NCBI GenBank assembly: GCA_035582835.1
Contig: JAYKAV010000911.1
Location: forward strand, 385,726-449,725
Length of the DNA: 64,000 nucleotides
Direction of reading: 5' to 3'
Origin: Phoebastria nigripes
Lineage: Eukaryota; Chordata; Aves; Procellariiformes; Diomedeidae
Below, piece after piece: positions 1 through 12,900 of the stretch (the stretch's first letter is position 1; each line of letters starts with the position of its first letter). The position numbers and the translations under genes are program-made. The notes under the pieces were generated by a model. That model had not been told where the DNA came from. It worked only from the letters and a program-made list of their open reading frames with translations, and made no database searches.

Positions 1-2639
1 AGAGTGGAGCCTGAATCTAGAATCAGGCAGTTGTCTCCTTGCAGATGCTTATTGTTGAGGAGGCTCTGACTTGGTCCTCATTTATGTATGCTAACCTAGA
101 AAACCTTGAGACTTTTGCTGTAATGTTTTGGCATTAATGTTGGCATTGCAGCTGGTGGTGTCTGTCACTTGTGTGATCTTCAGGCAGAACATAACTGCAA
201 AAGCCCCATCAGCAGGGCATTCCCAGAATAATACTTGGAAAATGTATACAGGGGAATAATATGGGAAATGGGTGTCTTCACACTAACTTCCCTGGATTTA
301 TTTGCTAGTACATACTTGGACACCTGTACGTAGAAAATTTCCTCGAAAAATCTAGTTTAAAATGTTGTGCTGGATGATGGAGGAGTGGTCTGCATAAAAC
401 AGTAAGAAGGGGAAAGCAGGTTGTGAATGGTGGAGAAAGAGGATTGCACCTGTTACCTTGATAATCCAACTATTTGGGAAGATATGAGAAGGAGCTGTTA
501 TAAAGCTATCTGTTATATTTTAGATATGAATTATTGTTGTGGTCTGACATGTAGGGGAAAACTTAAAAGAAGAAATTAAACCCCAACAATAAATAAAAAG
601 GACTTATCTAGAATATGTTTTATTTTCCAATATCTTTTGCTAAGGAAGCATAGAGCTCTTTTGATGAAGCTGAAAAACCTTTGATGTGCTGAAAGCACAA
701 ATTCCCGCTAGATCAACAAAAAATGTGTTATTATAATTTTCAACCTCTTCTTCCTGGGAATTATTAATTATGCATTTTTTCATTCTTTCTTTCCTCCCAC
801 TCCCCATCTTTAGTATTTCTGCTAGTTATTTAAAATCAGTTAGTCCATATAAAAAATTGCCACTTTCCCTAAAAATAAACTTGATATTCTGTCTGTCTGA
901 GCAAACAGGAAAACAAGATAAAATAAAATGCTGCCNTTTGATGTCTGCTACTAACCACCTTATGGCCAAAATCAAATCTCACAAAATATTTGGGTCTCAA
1001 ATGTCTTCATGTTTCAACAAAACTTAAATGCCTAACTACCCTTGATGACTAGGGCTTTTGGCCACAAAATGCGAAGACAGGTCCCTAGCTCCATATTTAG
1101 ACATCTAAAGTAGTAACCTGTTTTTCAGGAGTGGATAGCCAGCTTCAAGAGGATTAAAAGACACTTGGTATGTCTGAAAAACATGAAATCATACAAAGTT
1201 TAAGTACTTAATTTTAAGCAGCCCTACTTGAGAAGGTTGACTTTAACTTATTTGTACTTTGCCCCTGATGTAAGGAGGAGAGCAATGCATTTCTTCCTCT
1301 CTGAAGAGTGCAGCTAAAATAGCTTAGGGAAAATTATGATTTCTGCAATATAAGACTGGTTATCTGGGGCACGTGTCTCTTCTGTGAACAAACAGAAACT
1401 ATTGGAAAAATAAGTGGCTATAGCTGCTTTAAAAGGAAAAGGCAAAAAGAACATGATAATTTAAAAAATTGGATGTAGAAGGTCATAGCTAACATCACAC
1501 ACTGTCATATGACAACTTTCATTTAAGCAAAGAGCATTCTTATTTAATTGCATGCAGAGCATAACAACAGGACAGTGCAAGGAGCAGTTAGCACAGCTCA
1601 TTTTAGCATTTGCTGCTAATATCAAGAAATGCCGTATAATACTTACCTGTTCACTTGGAATGCTTTTAGCTGTGGCATTACACTAATGTACATAAGTAGT
1701 ATCATTTCCTTGCAAGTAAAAAAAAAAAACAACTACCAAAACCAACTCTGAAGAAATTCTTAGCAGTTTTAAAATTCCATGACTTTGGTCAAAGGACTGA
1801 GAAACCAGGTATTAAGGATTTCAGGCCTGTCAGAAGCTTCCTCCAATAAGAGGGCTTCTGTCATTCACAGTTGGGCACGTTCAAGATTTCCTGTGTTACT
1901 TACCTTCATGCTGACAGCTTGAGCGTCTCAGGGGACTGTGGGATTTTCTTTCCCCTTTTTTTCCCTTTCAGAGTGTTTTGAGTGTCAGAGGGAGCTGAGG
2001 AGCAATGGGAAGGAGTGAGAATGAGATGGGTTTTTTGGTGTTTCAGCTACTGTCTATTAAATTTCAGACAAAATATTGGCAATTTGTTAAGCCTTTCCCC
2101 CCTAACTAATATTTAAGAGCATTCAATTAAGATTTTATAATGTGTCCAATGAGTTAAACCGCCCCATGATATTAGAAAAATATTACATATATAAATAAAA
2201 TACATCAAAGCATTAAAAAGCTATTACACACTCTGAACATAAAATGGCAGAATAATGATGGATCCTGCCATGCAGCAAACATATTCAAAAATATTATCTT
2301 CCTGGTAATGAAATGCCATCCGTTTCATTTTAAGCTAAATACGTGAGACATATCAGTGGAGTCTGTGCTGACACAGCAGTGAGTTGAAATTGAAAATCTG
2401 AAATTATATATATGATTGGACACAGTGTTAAAGTAATTTATAGGAAAAACCACAAATGTGCTGGGTCTGCACCTTTTGGTGAACTCATTTTAGAGAATCA
2501 GATAGAGGAAAACTCTACCATTTCTAATGTGCAGTTAGAATGGCAGCTCGCCAGGGCCCCAATATATTCAGTATGAGGGGCAGAAAAAATAGGAGAGAAA
2601 GAAAGAAAGAGGCTAGGGAGACTTGATTCAAATTACAAC
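1..2639. other. Noncoding stretch, nothing recognised
   Basis: AT-rich, CpG-poor DNA without a recognisable gene or dispersed repeat. The longest open frame (770-1027, 85 codons) has low-complexity composition and no family resemblance, so I do not call it. A 12-base A run lies at 1718-1729. It is not preceded by gene-like sequence, so it gives no support for a processed pseudogene. Confidence 0.6.
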
Positions 2640-2890
2640 AATTCTGCATAAGCCATCAAGAAAATGGCATTCGTTTTCATCGCTCTGACCTAATATGATA
2701 TAGCAGCTGTAGGAACTGTATTAGCTATCAAGACAAGTGGGAGATAACAGGGAAACATTTAGAGAGGGACATCAGGATAGGGCTAATTTCAGCTCGGCTG
2801 CAGATGCTTCGCATGCTTTGCCATGGAGAGCAAAGTGGCAGCAGGAATCATTATGCCGATCATCTGATACCCAAAGTTTAGGCTGAAATT
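2640..2890. promoter_or_regulatory. Candidate conserved noncoding element
   Basis: This block is compositionally more balanced than its flanks. It has no simple repeats, keeps several CpGs and has a dense mix of short words rather than AT-rich drift. That texture resembles vertebrate conserved noncoding elements, but it is only an impression from reading one sequence. No open frame of interest covers it in either direction (the 90-codon frame at 2772-3044 runs through the adjacent CA/CT repeats). Unique neutral DNA is the alternative. Confidence 0.25.
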
Positions 2891-2924
2891 CAGGTTCTGC
2901 TGACTGGAATGGAGCCTCGGTTAT

Positions 2925-3003
2925 TACACACACACGCACACATGCAGGCACACACATACAACCCTCCCCCTCAATGCGCACTGACAATTTCTCTCTCTCT
3001 CTC
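2925..3003. repeat. Imperfect (CA)n and (CT)n simple repeats
   Basis: An interrupted CA tract occupies about 2925-2958, followed after about 30 bases by a clean CT run at 2991-3003. Both are ordinary microsatellites. They create the Val/Cys/Ala-rich residues of the overlapping minus-strand frame, which is why that frame is not called. Confidence 0.85.
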
Positions 3004-3049
3004 GTAAGTATTTTATTCTTCCTGCCTGGCTCATCTTCAGTCAACTAAA

Positions 3050-6000
3050 GAAAACCAAAGAAACAACAAGCATCAGGAAAGGTTTTGTGCATGGAGCAGC
3101 TCTCTATGCCTTACTTTCAAGTATCTTTTACCCTATTTCTTGCAGTTCTTTCCTGAAGTCAGAATGTTTTTCATTTAGTTTGGGAAAAGAATTGGAGAAA
3201 GAGGCAGTAATTTACTATTAATATATGAATTCAGTCCTAGCATTACTATTACTGTTATTAATGTGCTAATTTATAGGATTAAATAACATTATAATTATTT
3301 ATTACTTGTTAATCAGAAGTAAGGTAATTGGACTGGTGCAAAATATAAAGTTAGACAGATGCCATCACAGAGCAGCTACTTTCTAAGCAGATCAGACACA
3401 CAAATGATTTTGGGGTTTTATATTAATCTCTTACTTAATCTCCTACAAATGCCCTAAATTAACCTGATTTTTAAGAGTACCATTGTCCTGATTTTCTTCA
3501 GACATCATAGTGGTCAGAAAACATGAAAGAAAGTGATGACTGGGATTTTGAAAAATATTTCATATAGTTCTGTTGAACCACTGTTCTTGTGAACATCAAC
3601 AAAAAAATCCTTTAGCTTTGGAAGCAGTGTGTAAGCAGTGTGTGAGCTTTATTTTGGATGTGTGTTGCTTGTTTCTAATGCTAGAGAGTGTTATCTTTTA
3701 ATTTTTTTTTATCTGAGTACTATAAAGAGAAGTTGATTTGTATCTTGTTGATGGAACACCTACAAGGTTTGCAGAAGCAACCCACAGCAATAACTGGTAA
3801 ATCATATTCTGCTCATTTGAGAACTGTGACTGAATATTTATTGCCCATAGAGAAAGAAGCCTGTGTATGTTGCGATTACATTTTTACCACCTTGCCATCC
3901 CCGCACCAGATCACGTGGTCCTTTGGTGTTGGGCAAATCTGGTTTGCTCTGGGCAAGTCAGAGAAGCTCTACCACACCACTCTCCTGGAAACCTCCTCCA
4001 GAGGTTTGCCTTCCAGTAAAACATTTTTCCCCTTAGCTATAGATCAGCTTCTGCTTCATAGTTCCTGTGTGATGCCTTCACCACTAGCCCCACACTGTGG
4101 CAGGTTCCCTGTTCACACTGGCAAGAGCTGTTAAGACCAGCCTTTCAGTCCCCATGAGTTTTCACTCATGTTGGGTCCCAGGGACATATTTCCAGTTTGA
4201 ATTTGGGGTCTTTAGAGAGCGGCTTTAGAGTGTTCCCGTGAATTTCCTTTCAATCTTCTCAGGGAAGCTCTCACGGTAGCACTTTTTATTCTTAAAAGCC
4301 CCTCAGAGAATGATATAATGAGGAAAAGAAAACTTCATCTTAAATGGCTTATTCTCTAGCTTTCCTGGGCTTTTTTGTCTGCCCCGTGGACAAAGTTCAT
4401 ACTCCAAATGGGGAATGATTACACTTTTTAAGTATGACTCTCTATAATATTCCCCTGGGTCTCCTTGCTAAGCCTTCAGGAGGGCTGATGTTGACTGGAG
4501 TCTTTTCCTAATTTTACAAGGCAGCTTTGTGGGCAGTTCTCAAGTGAAGAAGCTATACAATAGAAGCAAGATACATATGTGGAGTTAACCTGCAGCATGG
4601 AGTTACAATGTAGGACAACTTTTCAGCACTTTCCTGTTTGTGTCTCTGTCACCATCACTGACAAAAGTGTTTCCCCTTCTATTTTGGTAACATTTCCTTG
4701 AATGTTATTCTTAATGCTAAAGTTATTTTGAAATCAAAAATACGAAGAGCAAGAACAAGTTAAGTTCATCGGTCCCTCTTGGTTCTGATTACGATTGTCC
4801 CAGAATATTTAAGAAGTGCCAGGACTCCTACTCACTGCTACATTTACATTACTTGGAGTTCACAATGACAAGATGGGGTCCATTACTTGCAGCAGTTCAC
4901 CTGGGCTCCGTCACTGAAATTCTTTCTGGATATGTTGTCTGATGTTTGTAGTAGGAAGGATTGAAAAAAAGAGTTTCTTCCTGGTAATTACTTACTAAAC
5001 AGGACTAATCCGGAACAGCTGATGCTCAAGGAGATCAAACTTAATGAATGATTGCAAATCTGTAATCAGCATTTTACAGCATATGTACATGCTGGCTGAC
5101 TTGTACACATAAGACGCGGAGGACACAACCGTGAATTTTTGCTCTTTATGGATTATCAAATGAGTTCTCTGCTGGGAAATGGGAGATCTCTTATTCTGTC
5201 TGTCAGCCTGGTGTTGGGTCATGATTCTTCTGTTCCTTCTGCTACTACTATCACGTTCCATGTGTGACTTGGTCTGCAGGCTAGAGGGAAGCATGATATT
5301 TCTTTGCAAATAGTAAATTTGTTGCGTTCACCTGTGATGGAAAACTGAAGTTAACACTGGTTTAACAGTCAGGGATTTTAATGAAATACTGCTCAAATCA
5401 TTACAATGAATAGGGCTGATGACTCACAAAATTAGACCTTTTGGCAAATTTGTTAACGACTGACAAAACTGCCTGAACATTTCTACTCATCAATGGGATG
5501 TCAACAACACTATGAAAAGTGATGGAAGAAATATGCTAAGATGGTCTAGTGCAATCCCACAGTAGTGTATTATCAGTCAAAGAACAGAGAGGATTACTGT
5601 TGACATATCTAGATATCTAGATAGACTTACACCCTGATAATCAGCATTAACTGATACTGAAATAACTGTTCCATTGGATATTATTTTAATTACACCACTG
5701 TAACCCAACTGGCAAAGTTATTCAGACTGCAGACAATTATGGCATTGACAGACATTTTTGAGAATGATGCTAAACTGCAGTAAATTAACCTTGTAAATGT
5801 GTCCAAGCTGTTTTTATGTCTGGAGATAAAATAAGAATGCTAGTAAATTATTTGGAAGCCCTGAAACAACTACATACACTTGAGAATTGGAACAAGTTTT
5901 CAATTTTGTATCTTTTCCTTGCTGTCTGTGGAGAATTGAATAAAGTGCTGAGAATTTATGATGTCAGGACAAAATGGATATCCTCTCTGAAAAGAAGAGG

Positions 6001-6905
6001 CAGGATGTTAAAGAGCATCCAAATCTGGAATGGAATTTGTGTAGTGCCAAAAAAAGTCAGCCTGAAACCCCGGCAGCTTCTCTTTGGAGCATGGGCTAGA
6101 ACAGAGATACCTATGTCGCTTTTGAGTGAGGTCTTCAGCAAAATGGACCTGTGCTAGTGTAGGAATGGGCAATATGGGCAGTGGAGCCACAGTGAGGCAA
6201 AAGAGGAAACCTGAGAACCACAGTGAATGGCAACCTGTCCTGGGAAGGTGCTGAGTGCTCACATTGCATCTAAATTTTTGCCACACTTAAGAGTTTTTAT
6301 TGCAGGTAATTAAAACTGAGAATGAGTAGCTCTTACAGACATATATTGCTACAGTAAATGCAGAAATTGCTACTGTTATCGTCTGATTGGAAGTAGAGTC
6401 ACAAATTTCCATCTTTCCGCTTCTTCCTTTCCTACATATGGGATCTTCCAAGCATATAAGGATCTTTCAAGTGTGTAACCACGTAAATAATAACAGTCTC
6501 ATTCTCCCTCCTCAGTCTAAAGAAGAAAAGCATTTACGTCGTTGGATTGTTCACAGAAGTGGGTAAGCCTCTTTCCATGAGGGTGGCTGTGAGCAGTGGG
6601 CCCAGGAAGCAGCTTACTCCTTTTTACCCTCTCAGAATGGACTCCAGAAGTCCAGTTTTATCTAATAAAAGAGAAGCTGGGATTGTGCCCCAGTATCAGG
6701 TTTCATGGTGGCAACTCAGCTGTGAGGAAGGTCGGGATAGTAGAACCGTGGTTTCTGCTGTTTTACACATATCTATCTTGGTCGTTTGCTTTATCTGGTT
6801 TCCATGCTTGTATTGAAAAGCCTTGATGAAAATCTTCTGTCTGAGATTTGTTTTTGGTGTCCAGGCATGATCTCAGAGGGAATATTTGGAACTTCTGCCA
6901 AAATA
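3050..6905. other. Noncoding stretch, nothing firm recognised
   Basis: Unique AT-rich DNA. It contains a 148-codon plus-strand frame (3688-4134) without a recognisable domain, biased codon use or plausible splice context. It also contains an 18-base perfect palindrome at 5606-5623 built from two ATCTAGAT units. Frames at 5816-6157 and 6547-6826 overlap other frames of similar length on the same or opposite strand, as expected by chance. I call no gene here. Confidence 0.55.
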
Positions 6906-7010
6906 CTGGGCCAGATCCTTGTCTTCACTACACTGGCATAAATTCAGGACTATCCCCTTGATTTCAAAGAAGTTACTGCAGGTTCATACCAATGTGCATA
7001 GCTCAGAATG
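6906..7010. mobile_element. Relict palindromic MITE-like repeat
   Basis: The segment opens with GGGCCAGATCC, then a CACTACACTGGCATAAATTCAGGA arm, a centre around CCTTGATTTCAAAG, and a second arm (AGTTACTGCAGGTTCATACC...) that is roughly the reverse complement of the first. This matches my memory of a short palindromic nonautonomous DNA-transposon repeat that is very abundant in turtles and crocodilians (GGCCAGATTCTGATCTCAGT arm, a GTGTAAATC-like core, and a CCATTGAAGTCAATGG-like centre). I cannot name the family with certainty. The divergence suggests an insertion older than the bird lineage. Confidence 0.55.
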
Positions 7011-7290
7011 TCAGAGCTCTGCCAGGATGAATAGTGTTCAATTCAGATGAAAGTGGCATCACAAGGTTGTATCATTTTCCTGTTGTAAGTCAGAATGTAT
7101 GTGCTGCTTCCTAGTTAGAATTTATCCAGATGAAGGGGGGCTACGTTATTTGAGCTGTACCAGGTAGCCACGTTTGTTCCAGTTTTGCTCTCAGTTTCAC
7201 TGGGGATGCTCTCTGGTAGGTGCTTTCATATTGGACCTACTGTTGCCTTAAATCTGAATGTGAGATCAGTGATTGGCTACACTTAGCCAA

Positions 7291-7353
7291 ATTAATTATT
7301 ATTAACAGAGTTAATTATTATTAATATTAAAATAATTATTAACAGACTTTCAT
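7291..7353. repeat. Short imperfect AT-rich tandem repeat
   Basis: Three diverged copies of a unit of about 20 bases can be read here. Two end in ATTATTAACAGA and the middle one is degenerate. It is a local AT-rich tandem array with no other content. Confidence 0.5.
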
Positions 7354-8017
7354 GATAATGAAGATGAGCATAGACTTTGCCCTACATAAAGGTGATGGGT
7401 GCTTTGGAAATGCTTGGTGACGGCTGGAAAGATAGGCAAGCCTCTACATCCACGTAGTAGACTATCTCTTCTCACAGCCAATATATCACTGAACAGAAAT
7501 GCAGTTACTGTTTACAACCTTCCTGTATTTTCCTTCAAAGCTTCTCATATGCTTGATATTTCAGCTTCTGATAGGCAGTAAATGAGATGATAGACAATCT
7601 TCTGTATCAAGATTTAGACTGAGGCAAGTCCCTTTCCTAAAGGTGTAAGCACTTTTGTCGAGTAGTAGTAATACGGATAGGGATCAGGGTTGTTAATCTG
7701 GCTGTAATGGGGGTTCCACAAAGATGGGAAAAAACCCCAGAAAAACTGTAGGTGGTTCTCTTTAGCTGGTAGTAAACAACGTCAGAATGGATGTGTTTTT
7801 CTTTACTCCTGAGCTGTTGCTTAGTGCACTGGAAAAAAATTCTGTTTCTTTGCCCCATTTAATAGTCACCAAAAAACCCAAATATGTTGTCCAGTAATAC
7901 CTGATACGAGGGGGATGTTTTTCTGCAACTAAATGAATAAAATTATCTGAAGCAAACCCAAATGTCATCACTGAGAAATCTAGATAAACATGTGATGTAG
8001 GGTTTTGCCAACATTTT

Positions 8018-8067
8018 ATGGCAATTTGCATCATTTATGGCAGACCCACAATGATGCAAATTGCCAT
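8018..8067. repeat. Perfect 18-bp inverted repeat with octamer motifs
   Basis: The left arm 8018-8035 (ATGGCAATTTGCATCATT) is the exact reverse complement of the right arm 8050-8067, with a 14-base loop at 8036-8049. Each arm holds one octamer-type POU site: ATTTGCAT at 8024-8031 and ATGCAAAT at 8054-8061. Beyond a single mismatch the outer flanks pair for a few more bases (8014-8016 with 8069-8071, one a G:T wobble). It could be a bidirectional POU-factor site, a small RNA hairpin, or the ends of a tiny decayed transposon. The sequence alone does not decide between these. Confidence 0.7.
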
Positions 8068-9269
8068 CAAGTAGGATATTTCAGGCCATTGAAATGCCAT
8101 AAAACTGCAGGAGAAATAAATTATCATCCCAGAACTTTGTATTCAAATGGCTATTGTGAGGAATGAAAGTAAACCAGTCTCAATGGTTCCCCAAGTTTGC
8201 TGGGCACCATGCCAGCCAGAAATTATTTCATTACAGTAATATTTTGTTGCTGCCAAAAAAAGGGAAGAAGTAGACAAGAGAAAAATTCATGTATTATATT
8301 GATCAGGCTGAATTAAAAAGCTTATATGAACTGGGATTTAAAAAGCAAGAGAAAAGGAAAGAGAGAATAAGTGATATTCTTTGAACACAGAACTATAATT
8401 TTGTAGTTTTTCTGTTAATACTTGTTTTCTGACTTTACTGACACTTTGCACCCTTTGTATCAAGGTCTGAAATGAACTTATGTGTACAATTGAGAGAATA
8501 GATAATGTCTTTTTTGCAGAATAAACTTTTGACCCTCATTTGTAAGAATCAAGCTTGACTCTACACTATAATCTTCTCTGACTTTACCAATGTGTATTCT
8601 TTCTACTCTCTATAAGGTTCAGATATAATTTAAAGTTTATATGACTACAAATGAAAAAAAATTTTTTTTTTTTTTTTTGTCATCTGAAATTGGTAACTTT
8701 GGCATTAAATCTGTTCAAATGTATATATTTAGGTCCAGAAAGCCTATTCTGTGTGCTAATAGATAATTACTGTTTTGCCTCCTTTCCTTTCCTGTTCTCC
8801 TTCACCTAGGAGCACCGTTTAAAAAGACCTGAATTGAGCCTGGTTCTTTGGTGGGTGCTACATGTCTTCTGTTCCAGGCAAAGTTGGCAGAGATCATGTC
8901 ATACCTTGCCAGATATGTTCTGCATTCAAAAGCAGTAATCACACTACCCAAATTGAACTGCTTTTGCACTTACCTGGTAGCATACCTGCTCACTCCAGTG
9001 TTGCTAGGAATGATAATTTCTATACCTAAAAGAAAAACTCCTTTGATTTCCCTCAGCTGTTTTTAAATTTTGTGGAGAAGTGTGTTGGCTTGTTTCATTA
9101 ACTGCATAGGAACCTTAGATTTTTTACGCTTCAGTAAAATTTGTTACATGCACAGACACATATGGTGTTATAGCCATATAAAAAAAATAGTGTTATTCCT
9201 TCCTGTGTCCTCTAGACCCAAATGTTCTACAAGTATCTACTATAAAGTCTGCATATTTTAGTACCCATT
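8068..9269. other. Noncoding stretch with A/T homopolymer
   Basis: Unique AT-rich DNA. An A8 run followed by a T17 run lies at 8654-8678. Frames of 60-72 codons between 8848 and 9261 carry no recognisable domain. Nothing else is seen. Confidence 0.6.
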
Positions 9270-9423
9270 TATTTGGAGTTATTCAAAAGTCATCTGGACA
9301 TAGTCCTGGGCAACTGGCCATGGACAAAAATATCCAGGACCAGGTGGTACTGCTTGAGCAAGGGGTTGGGCCAGTTGACCTCCAGAGGTCCCTTCCAATC
9401 TCAACCATTCTGTGATGCTGTGG
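9270..9423 (+). mobile_element. CR1 LINE fragment, 3' end
   Basis: The sequence follows the usual CR1 3' end: a 'squeeze out of the ORF2 end' word set (TTATTCAAAAGTCATCTGGACA), a GAGCAAGGGGTTGG core, then CCAGAGGTCCCTTCCAA and a degenerate ATTCTGTG tail. It is a heavily 5'-truncated copy of about 150 bp with no coding sequence left. The tail repeats are poor, so it is not a recent insertion. Confidence 0.85.
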
Positions 9424-9837
9424 TTTTAGTACTTGTTTATTGTGAACGTACCTAAAACATGGTTAAGAGAAATGTTCCATAAATGTGAAAATAAATAAAG
9501 TAAATAGCAAGCAGTGGCAAGCGTGGAGGGACAGATCTTGGAGCAGGCCATCCTGTCAGTTTAGGCATGACTCATACTGAGTGCGTGAAACAAATATATT
9601 TCTGGAACATTTGGTTCTCTGCCACCTGATAATCTGTTGTTTTCAGCTGTGAAAAATATAGAGTGGTGAAAAGTCCAGAGTTTTCCAGGCACTGAGCTGC
9701 TGGCTGCTAAGTATACCCTGCCTTTGGTGGGTGTGATGGACTACGGATGGAACCAGAAGAGCAAGAAAGGTGAATGAGTGCTATGCAGGACACCTATAGG
9801 GGCAGCATGTGTGGTCACCCAACCCTCTGTGCCCCAT

Positions 9838-9905
9838 TTACGGTTGGACTCGCTGATCTTAGAGGTCTTTTCCAACCTAAATGATTCCATGATTCTATGA
9901 TTTTG
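9838..9905 (+). mobile_element. CR1 LINE fragment, extreme 3' end
   Basis: GGTTGGACT, then GATCTTAGAGGTCTTTTCCA and the tail pair ATTCCATGATTCTATGA identify the last 65 or so bases of a CR1 element in plus orientation. It lies 415 bp downstream of another CR1 3' end but ends in a different tail subtype, so it is probably an independent insertion. Confidence 0.9.
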
Positions 9906-12900
9906 TCTCCCCAGGAACACAGCTGCCTTCCTCTCCAGCAAACTGGGTTAAGAAATGCTTATGCTACATGGATAACTAGGGAACCTGGGGGCAAGTGAGG
10001 ATCTTGAGGTCCTGATGATACCCATGTGTCTTGGAGGTGGTTGCTGTCCAGCTGCTGTTGCTACAGCATGGGAGGACACTGCAGTCTTTAAAGGCCTGAG
10101 AAGTCTGCAAAACAGCGAAGTACTATTATCCCAGTGTTACAAATGGCTGAATCATGAAGCTAAATACAACCTGTCCAATGAGGCCTGTGGCCATTCAAGC
10201 ATATGAACCTGAGCCTCCAAAGTACTTGGGAAATTCCGTCAGAATCTGTATTAGTAGGAAATGTTGTTAAGACATCTTTTTTTTTCCTCAAAAGAAACGC
10301 ATTCTGACAAAAAAATCATTACCTAATATGAAAATACTTTTTTTGTCTGTGCTTTTTTATAAGTAAAATTGTCATTAAAAAGTAATGAAAGCAAGCCATT
10401 GTAGTCTACCTGGTAAATAACATTTTTAACACTTGTGACTTACAGCTTTAATACACCAAAAAAAGGAGTTTAAATTAAAAAAAAAAAAGCAAAGATTATT
10501 TTATTTTCACTCTTTCTTCTGTAATGTAAAACTAATTTGGATATTTATTTATTCATTTGTATTTATGAGCATTTTTGATAGCCTTATCTTTTTCAAATGG
10601 TCACAGATTTGTTTTTCTTTCAGATTAAATGAAAGTTTGAAAGGACATTCGCAAGGGTCTTGTATTCTCCACAAGGATGCTTTCTCTTGATGGGGTATCT
10701 GAGATGGCCTGAATGTCAGTATCAAAAAGAGAATTGAATTATAGCTAAAGAATTGCCATATTTATAAATGGTACAGTAATGATGCTTTTTTTTTTTTTTT
10801 TTCCTTCAGAAAATACCTAATTGTCCAGTAGAAATAAATGCTGGAGACTATTACTAAGGCAAAGATTTTAGACATGTTAAGAAAATTTAGATAGATGCCA
10901 AAATCCACCATCCAAAATCCACCATCCGTTTATTGGATAAGATAAACACAAATGAATTTTCATATGTAAGTCATATATTACCTAATTTCAGTAGAAAAAG
11001 CCTGAGCAGTTCACAAACTGTAGTGACAAGGCAGCAAATGAAAGGCAGTCTTCTGTAACTGTATTTTATACAGTCTTGTATTTTGCCCTGAAACACTGTC
11101 TAATACTGTAAAAAGCTCTTTCCAGATGAGATACAGACCACCAGGAACTTACTAGGGCAGTTCCACATTTCATCTTGCTTCTATATTCCCATGGAATTTT
11201 TTCTGTGAGAACACTTTTTTGGAGTGGTGTTACTAATAATAGGGATTTCATTTTCTATTTAGTGGCATTAATTATGTGCCAAGGCTGTGCAATTTCAGGC
11301 AGGGTTTCCACATTGTGATTTTTCTGTGTTGTAATTGAATGAAGTTACCTGTGTTCTTCAGCATTAGTGTTTTCAGATGTTACCTAGTCATTTGTTTTTA
11401 TTGTGCCTTACTGAAGACCAGTAGGATGCTCTCTATGATTAAATTCATGTGCACTGACCAGCAAGTGCAAATTGAAGAAATACCAGGGCAGTCCCTTTTT
11501 TCTCCTGCTGGTGCATGCTGTTGCCTCTTTCTGACACTGAATGTGGTTCTCTTTGAAGTAATTTCTTATTCTGGACTCCCTTACAGGGTATAAACCTTTA
11601 GCATGTTAATTTTACTTTTATTACTGTTATTTCCTCACACACCCCCTCACGACACAGGGTTCCAACTGTGTTTGCAGAATCTGTTCAAAACCCATCAATT
11701 AATGAGCTCTTTAAGATGTCCTGAGTCACTCTTTCAGGTCCATTCAATGTTTATGGACTTCTCAGCCAGAGGGCAACTTGCTCAAGTAAAGAGACGAGAT
11801 GGAAAAAGTGCTTTCACATAGGTAGCAAGAATGAAGGGATACTCCTGCTGGGATGTGGGTGACCTAAGATGAGCATCTTCTAAAACTGAAGTGAGGGAAA
11901 TTATTCTAAAAGTGAGAGATGACTTTTGGAATCCAACTTAAGACCAGAAGAGGAGTCAAAATGGGAGGAGAGGATGAAACACTCCGTGCTATTGTCTGTA
12001 GTAGTAAATGAAACATCTGTTACGTTACATCTAGATTGTAATTTGCCCTCTTTCTTTTGCTAGTGATAGCAAGTTAGGGTAATAATAATGGACAAAAGCA
12101 AGGCAGGGGATATCATCACTATCAATGCAGACTAATCTTTTCGTTTTAAGTCACAGCACAAGTCAATCCAGAACAGAGGCTGGATCCAGGGCTGCCAGTG
12201 TCTACTGGTCTGCGCTAGTCACTCTTTCTCCTCNAGTGATGGAGTGTCCCCATTCAATGCACAAATACCAACAAAGCATCNGAGGAGTGCATGCAGCTGG
12301 CATTTCTTCATCCCTTCCTGATCACCCTGGAGGATGAAGCAATAAAAAGTTTAAGGGCGTGTGAACCCTCTTACTGGGACTTCTGGGTTTCCCTGAACCC
12401 AAAAGGCTGCTGACAAAATGAATCTCTGCTAAAGGCATTCCCTATTTCAAATAATCACAGGTCTGGCTGAGATCCTTCTTTCTGAGCACTCACATTTTAG
12501 TCTCACATGCAGAGCTGCTGAGGGATGGAAACAATGCAATTTTTAAGGAAAATGTAATGCATGTAAAGATGTAAACACGCATCTTTGTATTGTGTTCTTG
12601 AAATGCCACTATGCAGTGGCATAGTTCAATCTACACAAAAAAACCCCCACTCAGCATTCATGGTGGTTTGCATTTTGAACCAAGACTTCACCTTTTTTTT
12701 GTTAAACTGAGATTTTTTTGGATTGTCTCTTTCTTCTAGTTTCGAAGACAGGATATTCTTTTTTTCGTTGCATGTCTTTAACCCAATTTTATTGAGTGAA
12801 ATAATTTCCCAGTATACTTCTAAGCATGAGGCCAGAATAAGATAATTCATAATTTCACTTTTCCATAATTCAGGAATTATTCATTACATGCAGTTTTGAT

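Noticed and set aside
1718..1729. A12 run as possible tail of a processed pseudogene or retroposon
   Set aside because: No gene-like sequence precedes it and no flanking direct repeat is seen.
3688..4134. 148-codon plus-strand open frame
   Set aside because: Composition is mixed and featureless, the start lies in AT-rich homopolymer-like sequence, and no family is recognised.
5606..5623. 18-base palindrome made of ATCTAGAT units
   Set aside because: A short AT-rich tandem duplication creates it. There is no loop and no sign of function.
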